Positions 1-7,580 of a stretch of 64,000 nucleotides of DNA are shown here, in pieces. The stretch spans positions 2,108,001 through 2,172,000 of the forward strand of contig CBDAPX010000001.1 in NCBI GenBank assembly GCA_965198725.1. Reading direction: 5' to 3'. The notes beneath the pieces were generated by a model that worked only from the letters and a program-made list of their open reading frames with translations, was not told the origin of the DNA and searched no databases. Source of the stretch: CBDAPX01 sp965198725 (lineage in GTDB: Bacteria > Pseudomonadota > Alphaproteobacteria > Rhodobacterales > Rhodobacteraceae). A program made the translations under genes and the position numbers. Position 1 is the first letter of the stretch. Each line of letters begins with the position of its first letter.

Positions 1-1
1 G

Positions 2-517
2 GTGCTGTTCAGTTCTGGCGTGCTGAGCCCGGTTGTGCGGGAAACGGCCAAGGTGACATCGATGGTCTTTACGATCCTGATCGGATCTCAGTTGTTGAAC
101 CTCGTTGTCATCTCGTTTGGCGGGGAGCATTACATTCAGCAGTTCCTGAAGAGCTTTGACAATGAGTTCACGGTGTTCCTGATCGTGATGCTGGTGCTCT
201 TTGTGCTGGGCTTCGTGCTGGACTTCCTGGAGATCATCTACATCGTGATCCCAATCGTTGGGCCGGTGATCTATGGCGGGTCTTTTGACCCCAAATGGGT
301 AACGATCATGGTGGCGGTGAACCTGCAGACCTCGTTCCTGACACCGCCCTTTGGCTTTGCGCTCTTTTATCTGAGGGGGGTTGCGCCCAAAGAGGTGACA
401 ACCGGTCATATCTATCGCGGTATTCTGCCCTTTGTGTTGATCCAGGTGGTCGGTTTGGGGATCTTGTGGTTCTTCCCGGGTATCGTGACCACCGTACCGG
501 ATTTGATCCCGAACTAG
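2..517 (+). CDS. TRAP transporter large permease (DctM-type), C-terminal part
   Basis: This is the 3' end of a gene whose beginning lies outside the window. The 171 visible residues are very hydrophobic, with several membrane segments separated by short loops. The end has the features of the large permease of a tripartite ATP-independent periplasmic transporter: segments rich in I/V/G/P, a T-x-P-P-F-G motif near residue 115, and a final helix before a short cytoplasmic tail. In the family this subunit carries a periplasmic-protein-bound organic acid across the inner membrane using the sodium gradient. The substrate cannot be read from this fragment. A strong terminator follows about 20 bp after the stop, so this is probably the last gene of its operon. 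Confidence 0.85.
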   Translation: MLFSSGVLSPVVRETAKVTSMVFTILIGSQLLNLVVISFGGEHYIQQFLKSFDNEFTVFLIVMLVLFVLGFVLDFLEIIYIVIPIVGPVIYGGSFDPKWVTIMVAVNLQTSFLTPPFGFALFYLRGVAPKEVTTGHIYRGILPFVLIQVVGLGILWFFPGIVTTVPDLIPN

Positions 518-536
518 GATTTGGAAATCCAACGGA

Positions 537-568
537 AACGGGGCCCGTTCGGGCCCCGTTGCTTTTTT
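537..568 (+). terminator. Rho-independent terminator of the TRAP operon
   Basis: A GC-rich inverted repeat (AACGGGGCC / GGCCCCGTT, loop about 5 nt) starts 20 bp after the permease stop and runs into GCTTTTTTG. The stem followed by a six-T run on the plus strand is a classic intrinsic terminator. Confidence 0.85.
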
Positions 569-619
569 GCGTGCAAGGAAGGGGCGCTGCCCCTTCTGGC
601 CCGGTGGGCCATTCATCCC

Positions 620-645
620 CGGGGTATTTTGGACAAGAAAGAAGC
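620..645 (+). repeat. Short dispersed motif, copy 1 (downstream of TRAP operon)
   Basis: A GGGGTATTTTGGACAAGAAAGAAGC element lies between the TRAP terminator and the 3' end of the VOC gene. It shares the GTATTTT-(8-10)-AGAAGC core with the copies after olsB and after the ABC-F gene. Function is unknown. Confidence 0.45.
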
Positions 646-1041
646 CTAGGCCGGTTTGGCGAACTGGATCAGGTCCCAGCGATTGCCGAACGGGTCTTGC
701 CAGACCGCGACGGAGCCATAGGGTTCGTCGCGCGGATCTTCTTCGAAGTGGACGCCTTTTGCGTGCATTTCCGCGTGATCACGGGCGAAGTCATCAGTCA
801 CGAGGAAAAAGCCAACGCGCCCTCCTGTCTGGTTGCCGATGGCGGCGGTTTGCGAGGGGCCGTCGGCCTTTGCAATCAGCAGTGAGCCTTGGGTGGCGCC
901 GGGGGGCGCGATGCGGACCCAACGTTTTGCGTCCGTCAGCGGCACATCTTCGAGCAGGGTAAAGCCGAGCTTGCCAACATAGAAGTCCAGTGCGGTGTCA
1001 TAGTCCGGCACCAGCAAAGAAATCGCATGGAGGTATTGCAT
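646..1041 (-). CDS. VOC-family (glyoxalase/bleomycin-resistance fold) protein
   Basis: The product has 131 residues, the normal size for a single VOC-fold protein. It starts HAISLLVPDYDTALDFY, the usual first strand and helix of the family, and ends with DPFGNRWDL (DPFGN at 116-120), the typical last strand motif. VOC members bind a metal and act on lactoylglutathione-like or other small substrates; the substrate here is unknown. The ATG at 1041 is preferred because an upstream extension would run through the 3' end of bpt and has no family resemblance. It lies 5 bp after the bpt stop, so the two are probably co-transcribed. Confidence 0.85.
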   Translation of the reverse strand: MQYLHAISLLVPDYDTALDFYVGKLGFTLLEDVPLTDAKRWVRIAPPGATQGSLLIAKADGPSQTAAIGNQTGGRVGFFLVTDDFARDHAEMHAKGVHFEEDPRDEPYGSVAVWQDPFGNRWDLIQFAKPA

Positions 1042-1046
1042 GGTTG

Positions 1047-1871
1047 TCAGCGTTCGCCGGTTGGTCGGCGGTCCGGCAACTGAATATTGGCAACCTGTTC
1101 TGCAATCGCTTCGGTCGACAAAGGGTGCGTGTCGGCGGCGAAATTGTCGGGGTCGGTCATGGCGCGCCATTCGCCGCCAAAATACACTTCAAGCCCGGAA
1201 AACCGCGCCTTGTAGCCCATTTTCTGCGATCCCGGCACCCAGTAGCCAAGGTAGACGTAAGGCAGGTTGTTTTCCTGGGCGATGCGGATGTGGTCGAGGA
1301 TCATGAAGGTGCCCAGACTGCGGGCGGGGGCATTGGGCACGTAGAAGGAATAGACCATGCTCAACCCGTCACCCAGCACATCTGTCAGACTGACCCCGAT
1401 CAGGTCGCGCGAGGTTTCATCGACATATTCGATGACCCGGGACTGAATGGGGGTTTCTTCGATCATGGCTGCAAATTCGAAGACATCCATATCCGCCATG
1501 CCGCCATCGGCGTGCCGGGTGTCGAGATATTTGCGGAAGAGTTCGTATTGCTCTTCTGTTGCCCAAGGCGATGTCGCGCGTCGTGTCAGACCGGCATTGC
1601 GGCGCAACGTGCGTTTTTGGCTTTTGCTGGGTGTGAATTTCGAAACGTCGATCCGGGCCGAGAGACAGGCCGAGCATTCTGCGCAGGATGGACGGTAAAG
1701 GACGTTCTGCGAGCGCCGAAACCCTTGTTGCGAAAGGCTATTGTTGAGCCGTTCCGCGTTTTCGCCCTGGAGTGCGGTGAACAATTTCCGCTCCATCCGC
1801 CCCTCGAGATAAGGGCAGGGTTGCGGTGCTGTCACATAGAACTGTGGAGCAATTGGGAGCGTGTGGCGCAT
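1047..1871 (-). CDS. bpt: Aspartate/glutamate leucyltransferase (L/F-type N-end rule transferase)
   Basis: The 274-residue product matches Bpt, which moves leucine from Leu-tRNA to proteins with N-terminal Asp or Glu and so marks them for ClpAP degradation. The N-terminal ATE domain has the conserved cysteines (C19 and the PSCAECSAC cluster, C63, C66, C69). The C-terminal transferase half contains the YLGYWVPGSQKMGYKARF segment characteristic of the family. Length is normal. It is the upstream partner of the VOC gene. Two inverted repeats lie between its start and the preceding RDD gene, so it may have its own promoter or folded leader. Confidence 0.95.
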   Translation of the reverse strand: MRHTLPIAPQFYVTAPQPCPYLEGRMERKLFTALQGENAERLNNSLSQQGFRRSQNVLYRPSCAECSACLSARIDVSKFTPSKSQKRTLRRNAGLTRRATSPWATEEQYELFRKYLDTRHADGGMADMDVFEFAAMIEETPIQSRVIEYVDETSRDLIGVSLTDVLGDGLSMVYSFYVPNAPARSLGTFMILDHIRIAQENNLPYVYLGYWVPGSQKMGYKARFSGLEVYFGGEWRAMTDPDNFAADTHPLSTEAIAEQVANIQLPDRRPTGER

Positions 1872-1872
1872 G

Positions 1873-1903
1873 TATCATCCGGAGGTCGACTGGAGGGATG
1901 ATA
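1873..1903 (-). other. Inverted repeat just upstream of bpt start
   Basis: TATCATCC at 1873-1880 pairs with GGATGATA at 1896-1903, leaving a 15-nt loop. One arm ends one base before the bpt ATG, so the stem would include the position of its ribosome binding site. A leader hairpin or operator is possible; neither is proven. Confidence 0.4.
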
Positions 1904-1914
1904 ACAACCGCCTG

Positions 1915-1944
1915 ACAGGTCGCCAAGAGGGTTTGGCGACCTGT
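1915..1944 (-). terminator. Hairpin between the RDD gene and bpt
   Basis: A perfect 12-bp inverted repeat (ACAGGTCGCCAA / TTGGCGACCTGT, loop GAGGGT) lies between the RDD stop at 1956 and bpt. There is no long T run on the minus strand after it. It could be a weak terminator or an mRNA processing and stability structure. Confidence 0.5.
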
Positions 1945-1955
1945 TGTGATGAAGG

Positions 1956-2393
1956 TTAAACCACGGCCCGGCGGGCAAGGGCGACCGTGCCAAGCACGTG
2001 GTCTGTCAGGCCTTGTGCCCGGGCGTTGGTCATCATAAGAACGATGGAAATCACCTGAAGCACGGGAAGGGAGATCGAGACGGTATAGCCCAGCGTGTGC
2101 AGAAACGCGGTTGAGAGGTCAAACCGTTCGCCATTCTGGGTGCGCAGCTCGATCGCGGCAAAGCGCATGCCGAAGGTCGCAGAGCCGCCGGTCAGGGTTA
2201 TGACCCGATAGGCAAAGCCGACGACCATCACGAGAAAGGGAAAGAAGAAGATGCCGGTGAAGGCCGTAAAGGGCAGGATAATCGCGCAGAGCGCAATGAT
2301 CAGCACCATGTCGATCACCCAGGCCAAGAGCCGTTTGGACGGAATGCCGTGGTAAAACTGTGGCTGTCGGTCGGGATCGGGGAGAGAGGTCAT
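1956..2393 (-). CDS. RDD-family inner membrane protein
   Basis: The product has 145 residues with three or four hydrophobic segments. It has the RDD signature: Arg at 21 and Asp at 28 in the first helix (KRLLAWVIDMVL) and a late Asp at 131 (GLTDHVLGT). The family is membrane embedded and mostly of unknown function; some members take part in ion exchange. The ATG at 2393 is chosen because the upstream 17 codons are not family-like and MTSLPDPD begins a typical cytoplasmic N-tail. The next gene upstream on this strand is the DUF2852 protein, about 75 bp away. Confidence 0.88.
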   Translation of the reverse strand: MTSLPDPDRQPQFYHGIPSKRLLAWVIDMVLIIALCAIILPFTAFTGIFFFPFLVMVVGFAYRVITLTGGSATFGMRFAAIELRTQNGERFDLSTAFLHTLGYTVSISLPVLQVISIVLMMTNARAQGLTDHVLGTVALARRAVV

Positions 2394-2469
2394 GGTCGGG
2401 GTCCGAAGGGAAATCAGGGTTCCGTGCCCCGGATCGCGGGGCACGGTGGAGGGTTTGCATCAGCCGGTT

Positions 2470-2901
2470 TTATGCCGCTTCATCGTCATCGGACGGGGTA
2501 TCCGATTTGGCGGTCTTGGCGCGCTCGTCCATGAACTGGTCGAATTCCGCCTTGTCCTTGGCTTCGCGCAAACGTTCGAGGAAGGTTTCGAAGTCATTTT
2601 GCTCTTGTTCCAGTCGGCGCAGGGTGTCGGCCTTATAGGCGTCAAACGCGCTGTTGCCGGAAGGTTTCATGGCGCGCATCCCGTGTTGGGTCCAGGATTT
2701 GCGGGCGGGGCTGCATTTACCGCTAAACATACGTTTGCTCCAGATCATGTAGAACAGAAGGGCCAGGCCAATCGGCCAAAAGAAGACAAAGCCAAGAACC
2801 ATGGCTGCAATCCAGGCGCCTTTGCCTTTGTGATCCAGCCAGGCCTCGCTTTTTTCCAGCCAGTTCTGGGGACGTGGCATGGGGTCTGAAAGGGTCGTCA
2901 T
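2470..2901 (-). CDS. DUF2852-family membrane protein
   Basis: This 143-residue protein resembles the alphaproteobacterial DUF2852 family. It has an amphipathic N-terminus, one strong membrane segment at about residues 31-53 (AWIAAMVLGFVFFWPIGLAL), a basic stretch, then a charged helix or coiled coil at about 90-130 (EQEQNDFETFLERLREAKDK). Function is unknown. The cytoplasmic charged tail suggests a membrane-anchored scaffold. The upstream region holds two near-identical 21-bp inverted repeats, so this gene is likely under a dedicated repressor or activator. Confidence 0.8.
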   Translation of the reverse strand: MTTLSDPMPRPQNWLEKSEAWLDHKGKGAWIAAMVLGFVFFWPIGLALLFYMIWSKRMFSGKCSPARKSWTQHGMRAMKPSGNSAFDAYKADTLRRLEQEQNDFETFLERLREAKDKAEFDQFMDERAKTAKSDTPSDDDEAA

Positions 2902-2927
2902 GGTCAGTCTCTCCTCAAGGGTTGGTC

Positions 2928-2948
2928 AATGTGAAGCCTTTTCACATT
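2928..2948 (-). promoter_or_regulatory. Operator-like inverted repeat, copy 1 (upstream of DUF2852 gene)
   Basis: AATGTGAA at 2928-2935 and TTCACATT at 2941-2948 form a perfect 8-bp inverted repeat with a 5-bp centre. It lies 27 bp before the DUF2852 start. A second copy with the same length and spacing starts 59 bp away. The pair argues for a dimeric transcription factor; which one is unknown. Confidence 0.65.
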
Positions 2949-2986
2949 CCAAGAGATGAGGTGACGACCGGGTGTTTGCAAGGGTA

Positions 2987-3007
2987 AATGTGAATGTTTT
3001 TTACATT
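2987..3007 (-). promoter_or_regulatory. Operator-like inverted repeat, copy 2
   Basis: AATGTGAA at 2987-2994 and TTTACATT at 3000-3007 repeat the architecture of the copy at 2928 with one mismatch in the right arm. It sits only 7 bp after the stop of the YbaK-type gene (3015), so it probably serves the DUF2852 promoter rather than the upstream gene. Confidence 0.6.
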
Positions 3008-3014
3008 GTTCGAA

Positions 3015-3482
3015 TTAGATACTGAAATCAGATGCTTGAGCTGAAGAAATTTGCAGGAGAACTTGTGGTGTGACGCGAAAAACGTGGTTTGGCGTGCCTG
3101 CTGCGGCCCAAACATGGTCGAATTGCATCAAGGTCAGGTCCAAAAAGGCAGGGATCGGGCTGAAATGGCCGACGGGCGAAACGCCCCCAATAGCAAAACC
3201 CGTGACAGCCCGCACTGTCGCGGCATCGGCGCGGCCCAAAGGCTCGTCCACCAACGTCGCGGCCTTGTTGATATCGACCTGTCGACTGCCAGCGGTCAGA
3301 AAGAGATAAAGCTGGCTAGACGATGCACCGGCGAAGATCATCGATTTGGCGATCTGGTCAATCTCGCACTGAACCGCGTTCGCGGCGTCCTGTGCGGACC
3401 GTGCGCCCTGCGTTTCCAGGATTTCTGTATCAACATTTGCCTCTGCCAAGGCTCGCCGGACGCGTTTTAAACTCTTGCTCAT
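3015..3482 (-). CDS. YbaK/EbsC-type aminoacyl-tRNA deacylase
   Basis: The 155-residue product has the single-domain YbaK fold. It has the conserved lysine of IAKSMIF (K46) and the GGVSPVGH segment (99-106) that lines the active site in this family. Members hydrolyse mischarged tRNAs such as Cys-tRNA(Pro) or Ala-tRNA(Pro); the exact specificity cannot be told. The ATG at 3482 gives the usual N-terminus (MSKSLKRVRRAL); the longer reading has 24 extra residues with no family match. The gene is divergent from glnE with about 90 bp between them. Confidence 0.9.
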   Translation of the reverse strand: MSKSLKRVRRALAEANVDTEILETQGARSAQDAANAVQCEIDQIAKSMIFAGASSSQLYLFLTAGSRQVDINKAATLVDEPLGRADAATVRAVTGFAIGGVSPVGHFSPIPAFLDLTLMQFDHVWAAAGTPNHVFRVTPQVLLQISSAQASDFSI

Positions 3483-3573
3483 GGACAGGTTTCTCGGCCA
3501 ATGATGGGGCAAATGCAACCGGGTTCGGCATGGGGTCTGCTCTGATCCAACCAAAGAAAGACGTGGGGTGCAG

Positions 3574-6360
3574 ATGTCTATAATCCGTCGGCAGACACGG
3601 GAACCTCACGCGTTTAATCCTGAGATTGGTGAGGACGTTCTGCGGTCTTTACCGGGTTGTCCACAAGCCTTGGCCCCATTGATCCGGGGCGCTGCCGGAT
3701 CGAGCCCGTATCTGGCCGGGTTAATGATGCGGGAAGCGGACTGGCTGCTGGATGCGGTTGAGGACCCCGAAACCTGCGTGTCATCCGAAATCGCGGCTTT
3801 GCGCGGTGTGGATGCCGATGCTTTGCCGGGTCTTTTGCGGCGGGCGAAACGGCGCGTGGCATTGATTGCGGCCCTGGCGGATTTGGGGGGGGCTTGGCCC
3901 TTGCAAACCGTGACAGGGACACTGACGACTTTGGCCGACGTGGCCTGTGATGTCGCCTTGCGCGCCTCATTGGCAGAGGCGGTGCGCCGCAAAAAACTGC
4001 CGGCTTCATCAGAGATGTCAGAGGCGGATTCGCATGGGTTTGTCGTTCTTGCCATGGGAAAGATGGGGGCGGGCGAGCTCAACTATTCTTCTGACATTGA
4101 TCTTATTTGCCTTTTCGATGATGCGCATGTCGATCCCGGGCGGTTTGCAGAGATGCGACAAGGCTTTGCCTGGGTCACGCGCCGGTTCACTGCGATGTTG
4201 AGCGAAAAGACGGCGGATGGATACGTATTCCGGACCGATCTCAGGTTGCGGCCCGATCCGTCGGTGACGCCGGTCTGTATCTCGATGGAAACCGCGGAAC
4301 GTTATTACGAAAGCGTTGGCCGCACATGGGAGCGGGCCGCCTTTATCAAGGCGCGCGCCGCTGCGGGCAATATCGCCTCTGGTGAGCGTTTTCTAAAGGA
4401 CCTGCGCCCTTTCGTTTGGCGCCGGCATCTGGACTTTGCCGCAATCCAGGATGCGCACGACATTCGCCTGCGTATTCGGGACAGCAAAGGCACGCATGGC
4501 CCGGTCAGCGTGCGCGGGCATGACGTGAAACTGGGGCGCGGGGGCATAAGGGAAATTGAGCTGTTCACGCAAACCCGGCAGCTGATTTCGGGTGGTCGGG
4601 ATCGCAGTTTACGCGCACGCGAAACAGTCAAAGGTTTGCAGTCGCTGGCCGAGAAAGGTTGGGTGCCTGACGAAGTATCGAACCGACTGCAGGATCATTA
4701 TGGCGCGTTGCGCGACGTCGAACATCGCATTCAGATGGTCAATGATGCACAGACGCATCGGGTTCCTGCCTCTGATGAGGGGGTGGGACGCGTTGCAGCC
4801 CTGATGGGGACAACGGTCGATGACTTTGTTTCTTCGCTCGAACGCCGGCTGAATGATGTCCATCATGCAACCGAAGGCTTTTTTGCCTCTGAACCGCATG
4901 CCGTTGCGGACGTGCCTGACTTGGAAATCGATGACACGATCATGCGCCGCTGGCGCGGCTATCCGGCGTTCCGGTCCGAACGGGCGCAGCGCATTTTTGA
5001 AAACTTCTTGCCCGACCTGACATCGCGGCTTGCTTTGACAGCCAAACCGGATGAAGCGCTAGCAGCCTTGGACGGGTTTCTGGCCGGTTTGCCGGCGGGC
5101 GTTCAGATCTTTTCCCTGTTCGAAGCCAACCCGCATCTGATCGACTTGCTGATCGATATTGTCGGAACGTCGCCCGATCTGGCGGGCTATCTGTCTCGCA
5201 ACGCGGTTGTTTTCGATGCGGTCATTGGCGGCCAGTTCTTTTCGGAATGGCCGGGTACGGACGTACTGAGCGCGGATTTGCAGACGACGCTCGCAAATGA
5301 AGAAGACTATGAAAGCCAGTTGGACACGGCACGGTCTTGGGCGCGGGAATGGCGGTTCCGGATTGGGGTGCACCATTTGCGCGGTTTGATCACCCCCGAA
5401 GAGGCCGGCGCGCAGTACGCATCCTTGGCAGACGCGGTCATCACCGGGTTGGCGCCGTTCATAACGGGGGAGTTCAGCCGGAAATATGGGCCGCCGCCTG
5501 GACGGGGGGCCGCGATCTTGGGGATGGGGTCCATGGGGTCCGGTCGGTTGTCGGCACAATCCGATCTCGACATCATCATGATTTATGACCCGCTGGACGC
5601 GGACGCCTCGGACGGTCCCAAAAGTCTGTCTGTCGGGGCCTATTACGCGCGCCTGACCCAAGCTTGGATCACTGCGCTGACGGCCCCCATGGCGCATGGC
5701 AAACTCTACGAGGTGGACATGCGCCTGCGCCCTTCGGGCAATCAGGGGCCTGTGGCAACAAGCTGGCGTAGCTTTCAGGAATATCAGGAAAACCAAGCAT
5801 GGGTCTGGGAACATCTGGCATTGACCCGGGCGCGGGGCATTTCCGGTCCTGCCGATTTGTTGGCGGATATTGAGGCATTTCGCACCCGGCTCTTGTCCCA
5901 GCCACAAAAACGCAATGCGGTCCTCGGCGACGTGCTGGAAATGCGCATACGCATCGCGAGTGCAAAAAAGCCGAACAGCCTTTGGGACACCAAAACTGGC
6001 CCGGGGCGTATGCTGGATATCGAACTGATCGCACAAACGGGCATTTTACTCTCAGATGCCACCGGACGGTCTGTCCCGCAGGGATTGAGGGCCTGCGTCG
6101 CTTGCGGTCTTTTGGATGCCGCGGATGCCACAGAGCTCGAGAATTCCTATCGGTTAATGTGGTCTGTGCAGGCCGGTTTGCGCCTGATCGGCGGGCGGAG
6201 TTACTCTGATGGACCTGTCGGCGGTGCGGCTGAGGCCTTTTTGTGCCGCAGCATAGGCGAAGAGGACCTCAACGTTTTGACCACCCGGCTTGCAACAGCT
6301 TATTCACATGCGGATGCCGCAATCGCGGCAGCATTGAGCCAGAAAGACGCACAGACATGA
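3574..6360 (+). CDS. glnE: Bifunctional glutamine synthetase adenylyltransferase/deadenylyltransferase
   Basis: The protein has 928 residues and two nucleotidyltransferase modules. The N-terminal one, which removes AMP, has GKMGAGELNYSSDIDL at about residue 165. The C-terminal one, which adds AMP, has GMGSMGSGRLSAQSDLDII at about residue 655. Each is followed by a helical GlnD/PII-like regulatory segment. GlnE adenylylates glutamine synthetase when nitrogen is plentiful and reverses this when nitrogen is short, in response to PII. An in-frame GTG two codons upstream (3568) is possible; the GGGGTG stretch 5 bp before the ATG supports 3574. It overlaps the next small gene by ATGA. Confidence 0.96.
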   Translation: MSIIRRQTREPHAFNPEIGEDVLRSLPGCPQALAPLIRGAAGSSPYLAGLMMREADWLLDAVEDPETCVSSEIAALRGVDADALPGLLRRAKRRVALIAALADLGGAWPLQTVTGTLTTLADVACDVALRASLAEAVRRKKLPASSEMSEADSHGFVVLAMGKMGAGELNYSSDIDLICLFDDAHVDPGRFAEMRQGFAWVTRRFTAMLSEKTADGYVFRTDLRLRPDPSVTPVCISMETAERYYESVGRTWERAAFIKARAAAGNIASGERFLKDLRPFVWRRHLDFAAIQDAHDIRLRIRDSKGTHGPVSVRGHDVKLGRGGIREIELFTQTRQLISGGRDRSLRARETVKGLQSLAEKGWVPDEVSNRLQDHYGALRDVEHRIQMVNDAQTHRVPASDEGVGRVAALMGTTVDDFVSSLERRLNDVHHATEGFFASEPHAVADVPDLEIDDTIMRRWRGYPAFRSERAQRIFENFLPDLTSRLALTAKPDEALAALDGFLAGLPAGVQIFSLFEANPHLIDLLIDIVGTSPDLAGYLSRNAVVFDAVIGGQFFSEWPGTDVLSADLQTTLANEEDYESQLDTARSWAREWRFRIGVHHLRGLITPEEAGAQYASLADAVITGLAPFITGEFSRKYGPPPGRGAAILGMGSMGSGRLSAQSDLDIIMIYDPLDADASDGPKSLSVGAYYARLTQAWITALTAPMAHGKLYEVDMRLRPSGNQGPVATSWRSFQEYQENQAWVWEHLALTRARGISGPADLLADIEAFRTRLLSQPQKRNAVLGDVLEMRIRIASAKKPNSLWDTKTGPGRMLDIELIAQTGILLSDATGRSVPQGLRACVACGLLDAADATELENSYRLMWSVQAGLRLIGGRSYSDGPVGGAAEAFLCRSIGEEDLNVLTTRLATAYSHADAAIAAALSQKDAQT

Positions 6361-6638
6361 CGTCTATTTTTGACCCAAAAGGACTTGTGCGCGAAGCCTA
6401 TCGGATTGAGGGGATCACAGATGCGGAATGTCGCAGCATCTTTCTTGACTGGGCTTTGAGCCTTGCAGACGGGCAGGATACAACCGAGGCCATTCAAGCT
6501 ATGTTACAGATGTATGGGACAGAGTTTGACAGCCATCCCATGACCGAAGTGTTGCGCAACGGTTTGAAAACAATATCTAATCCACGTCGACGAGGCGGTT
6601 GGCGTTCGCGTGAGCGGCACAGTCCGTCCGAAACCTGA
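6357..6638 (+). CDS. Small conserved-looking hypothetical protein coupled to glnE
   Basis: The 93-residue product (MTSIFDPKGLVREAYRI...) starts inside the glnE stop codon as an ATGA overlap, so it is likely translationally coupled. The first ~75 residues look like a compact helical protein with balanced charges (EGITDAECRSIFLDWALSL). The end is a basic tail rich in Arg (PRRRGGWRSRERH). I do not recognise a named family. The link with glnE suggests a role in nitrogen control, but that is inference only. Confidence 0.75.
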   Translation: MTSIFDPKGLVREAYRIEGITDAECRSIFLDWALSLADGQDTTEAIQAMLQMYGTEFDSHPMTEVLRNGLKTISNPRRRGGWRSRERHSPSET

Positions 6639-6657
6639 TCTCGACAAAGCTCATATT

Positions 6658-6692
6658 AAACCTGCGTTATTCCAATATTTTAACGCGGGTTT
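6658..6692 (+). terminator. Terminator-like hairpin after the glnE operon
   Basis: AAACCTGCGTTA pairs with TAACGCGGGTTT (12 bp with one G-T wobble, loop 11 nt), 20 bp after the stop of the small coupled gene. The run that follows is GTCTAAAA, not a strong T tract, so termination efficiency is uncertain. Confidence 0.45.
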
Positions 6693-6782
6693 GTCTAAAA
6701 TATGCCCCAATTCAAAGGCATCCCCTTGGCCAGACAATACCAATGCACCGTGAAAACACGGGCTCGTCCAAGGAGAAAGACA

Positions 6783-7526
6783 ATGAACGCATTGCGGATC
6801 ATCGCGCTGGTGGGACTTGGCCTGACCGTATCGGCCTGTGCCACTGTTGAGGCACCGACACGAAACGCACCTTTTGAGGAACTGCCGACGACGGCAATCT
6901 CCGTGCCCCAAGGGTATTTCGCCGATCAAACGGCCGCAGAAGAACCTTTGGCGCAACAAGCCGCCGCAGTTTCCGCTGCTGCACCACAACAACGTATTGT
7001 GCAGGCGGGCCAAAGTCCGGTGCGCATTTCGTCCATCATTGTGCGCGTTCCACGTTCGCTGAAAGTGTCTGAGGCGAACCGGTATCTGCCGGGTGGCGAC
7101 ATCGTCTGGCGTGAAGATCCGATCGGTGACCGTCATGCGCAAGTGCAGAAGATCTTCGAAGATTCGTTCCAACGCACAGCGCAGGTTCTCGACGGTCCAG
7201 TGCCCGTACAAATTGATGTACAGGTTCGCCGCTTTCACGCTTTGACCGAAAAAGCGCGCTATACGGTTGGCGGCGTCCACGCAATCACCTTCGATCTGGC
7301 GATCAAGAACCCGGAAACGGGTGAGCTATTGGTTCCAATCCGCACCGTTCGCGCTGATCTCGATGCTTTCGGTGGACAACAAGCGCTGGCTGCCGAGGCG
7401 CGTGGCCTGACCCAAAAGGTCCGTATTACCGGCCATCTGAGCGAAGTGATGCGCCAGGAACTGACAAACCCCAAAGGGTACGAGAATGCTTCGCTCGGCT
7501 TTATGCAGATGCTGAACAATTTCTAA
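6783..7526 (+). CDS. Predicted outer-membrane or periplasmic lipoprotein, Rhodobacteraceae-type
   Basis: The 247-residue product begins MNALRIIALVGLGLTVSAC, a clear lipoprotein signal with lipobox VSAC. A Gln/Ala-rich linker follows to about residue 75, then a globular domain (SSIIVRVPRSLKVSEANRY onward) of about 170 residues. I recognise it only as a lipoprotein type seen next to this methyltransferase in related genomes; no catalytic motif is visible. The ATG at 6783 is set by AAGGAGA about 7 bp upstream and by the signal peptide; the upstream 27 codons are not plausible. A hairpin that also frames the next start codon follows. Confidence 0.85.
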   Translation: MNALRIIALVGLGLTVSACATVEAPTRNAPFEELPTTAISVPQGYFADQTAAEEPLAQQAAAVSAAAPQQRIVQAGQSPVRISSIIVRVPRSLKVSEANRYLPGGDIVWREDPIGDRHAQVQKIFEDSFQRTAQVLDGPVPVQIDVQVRRFHALTEKARYTVGGVHAITFDLAIKNPETGELLVPIRTVRADLDAFGGQQALAAEARGLTQKVRITGHLSEVMRQELTNPKGYENASLGFMQMLNNF

Positions 7527-7553
7527 GGCTTTCACCTGCCTCATGATCTGAGT

Positions 7554-7580
7554 AAGAGGGCGCTATGACAGCGCCCTCTT
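7554..7580 (+). terminator. Perfect 11-bp hairpin with the next gene's ATG in its loop
   Basis: AAGAGGGCGCT (7554-7564) pairs exactly with AGCGCCCTCTT (7570-7580). The 5-nt loop is ATGAC, and its ATG (7565-7567) is the start codon of the methyltransferase gene. The right arm ends in CTCTTT, so it can act as a terminator for the lipoprotein gene. Folded in the mRNA it would also sequester the ribosome binding site. Confidence 0.7.

Noticed and set aside
990..1901. 303-codon plus-strand frame across the bpt gene
   Set aside because: It is antisense to bpt, which has clear family motifs; the antisense product has no recognisable domain.
5059..6036. 325-codon minus-strand frame within glnE
   Set aside because: Shadow of glnE, with Arg/Pro/His-rich composition typical of antisense GC-rich frames.
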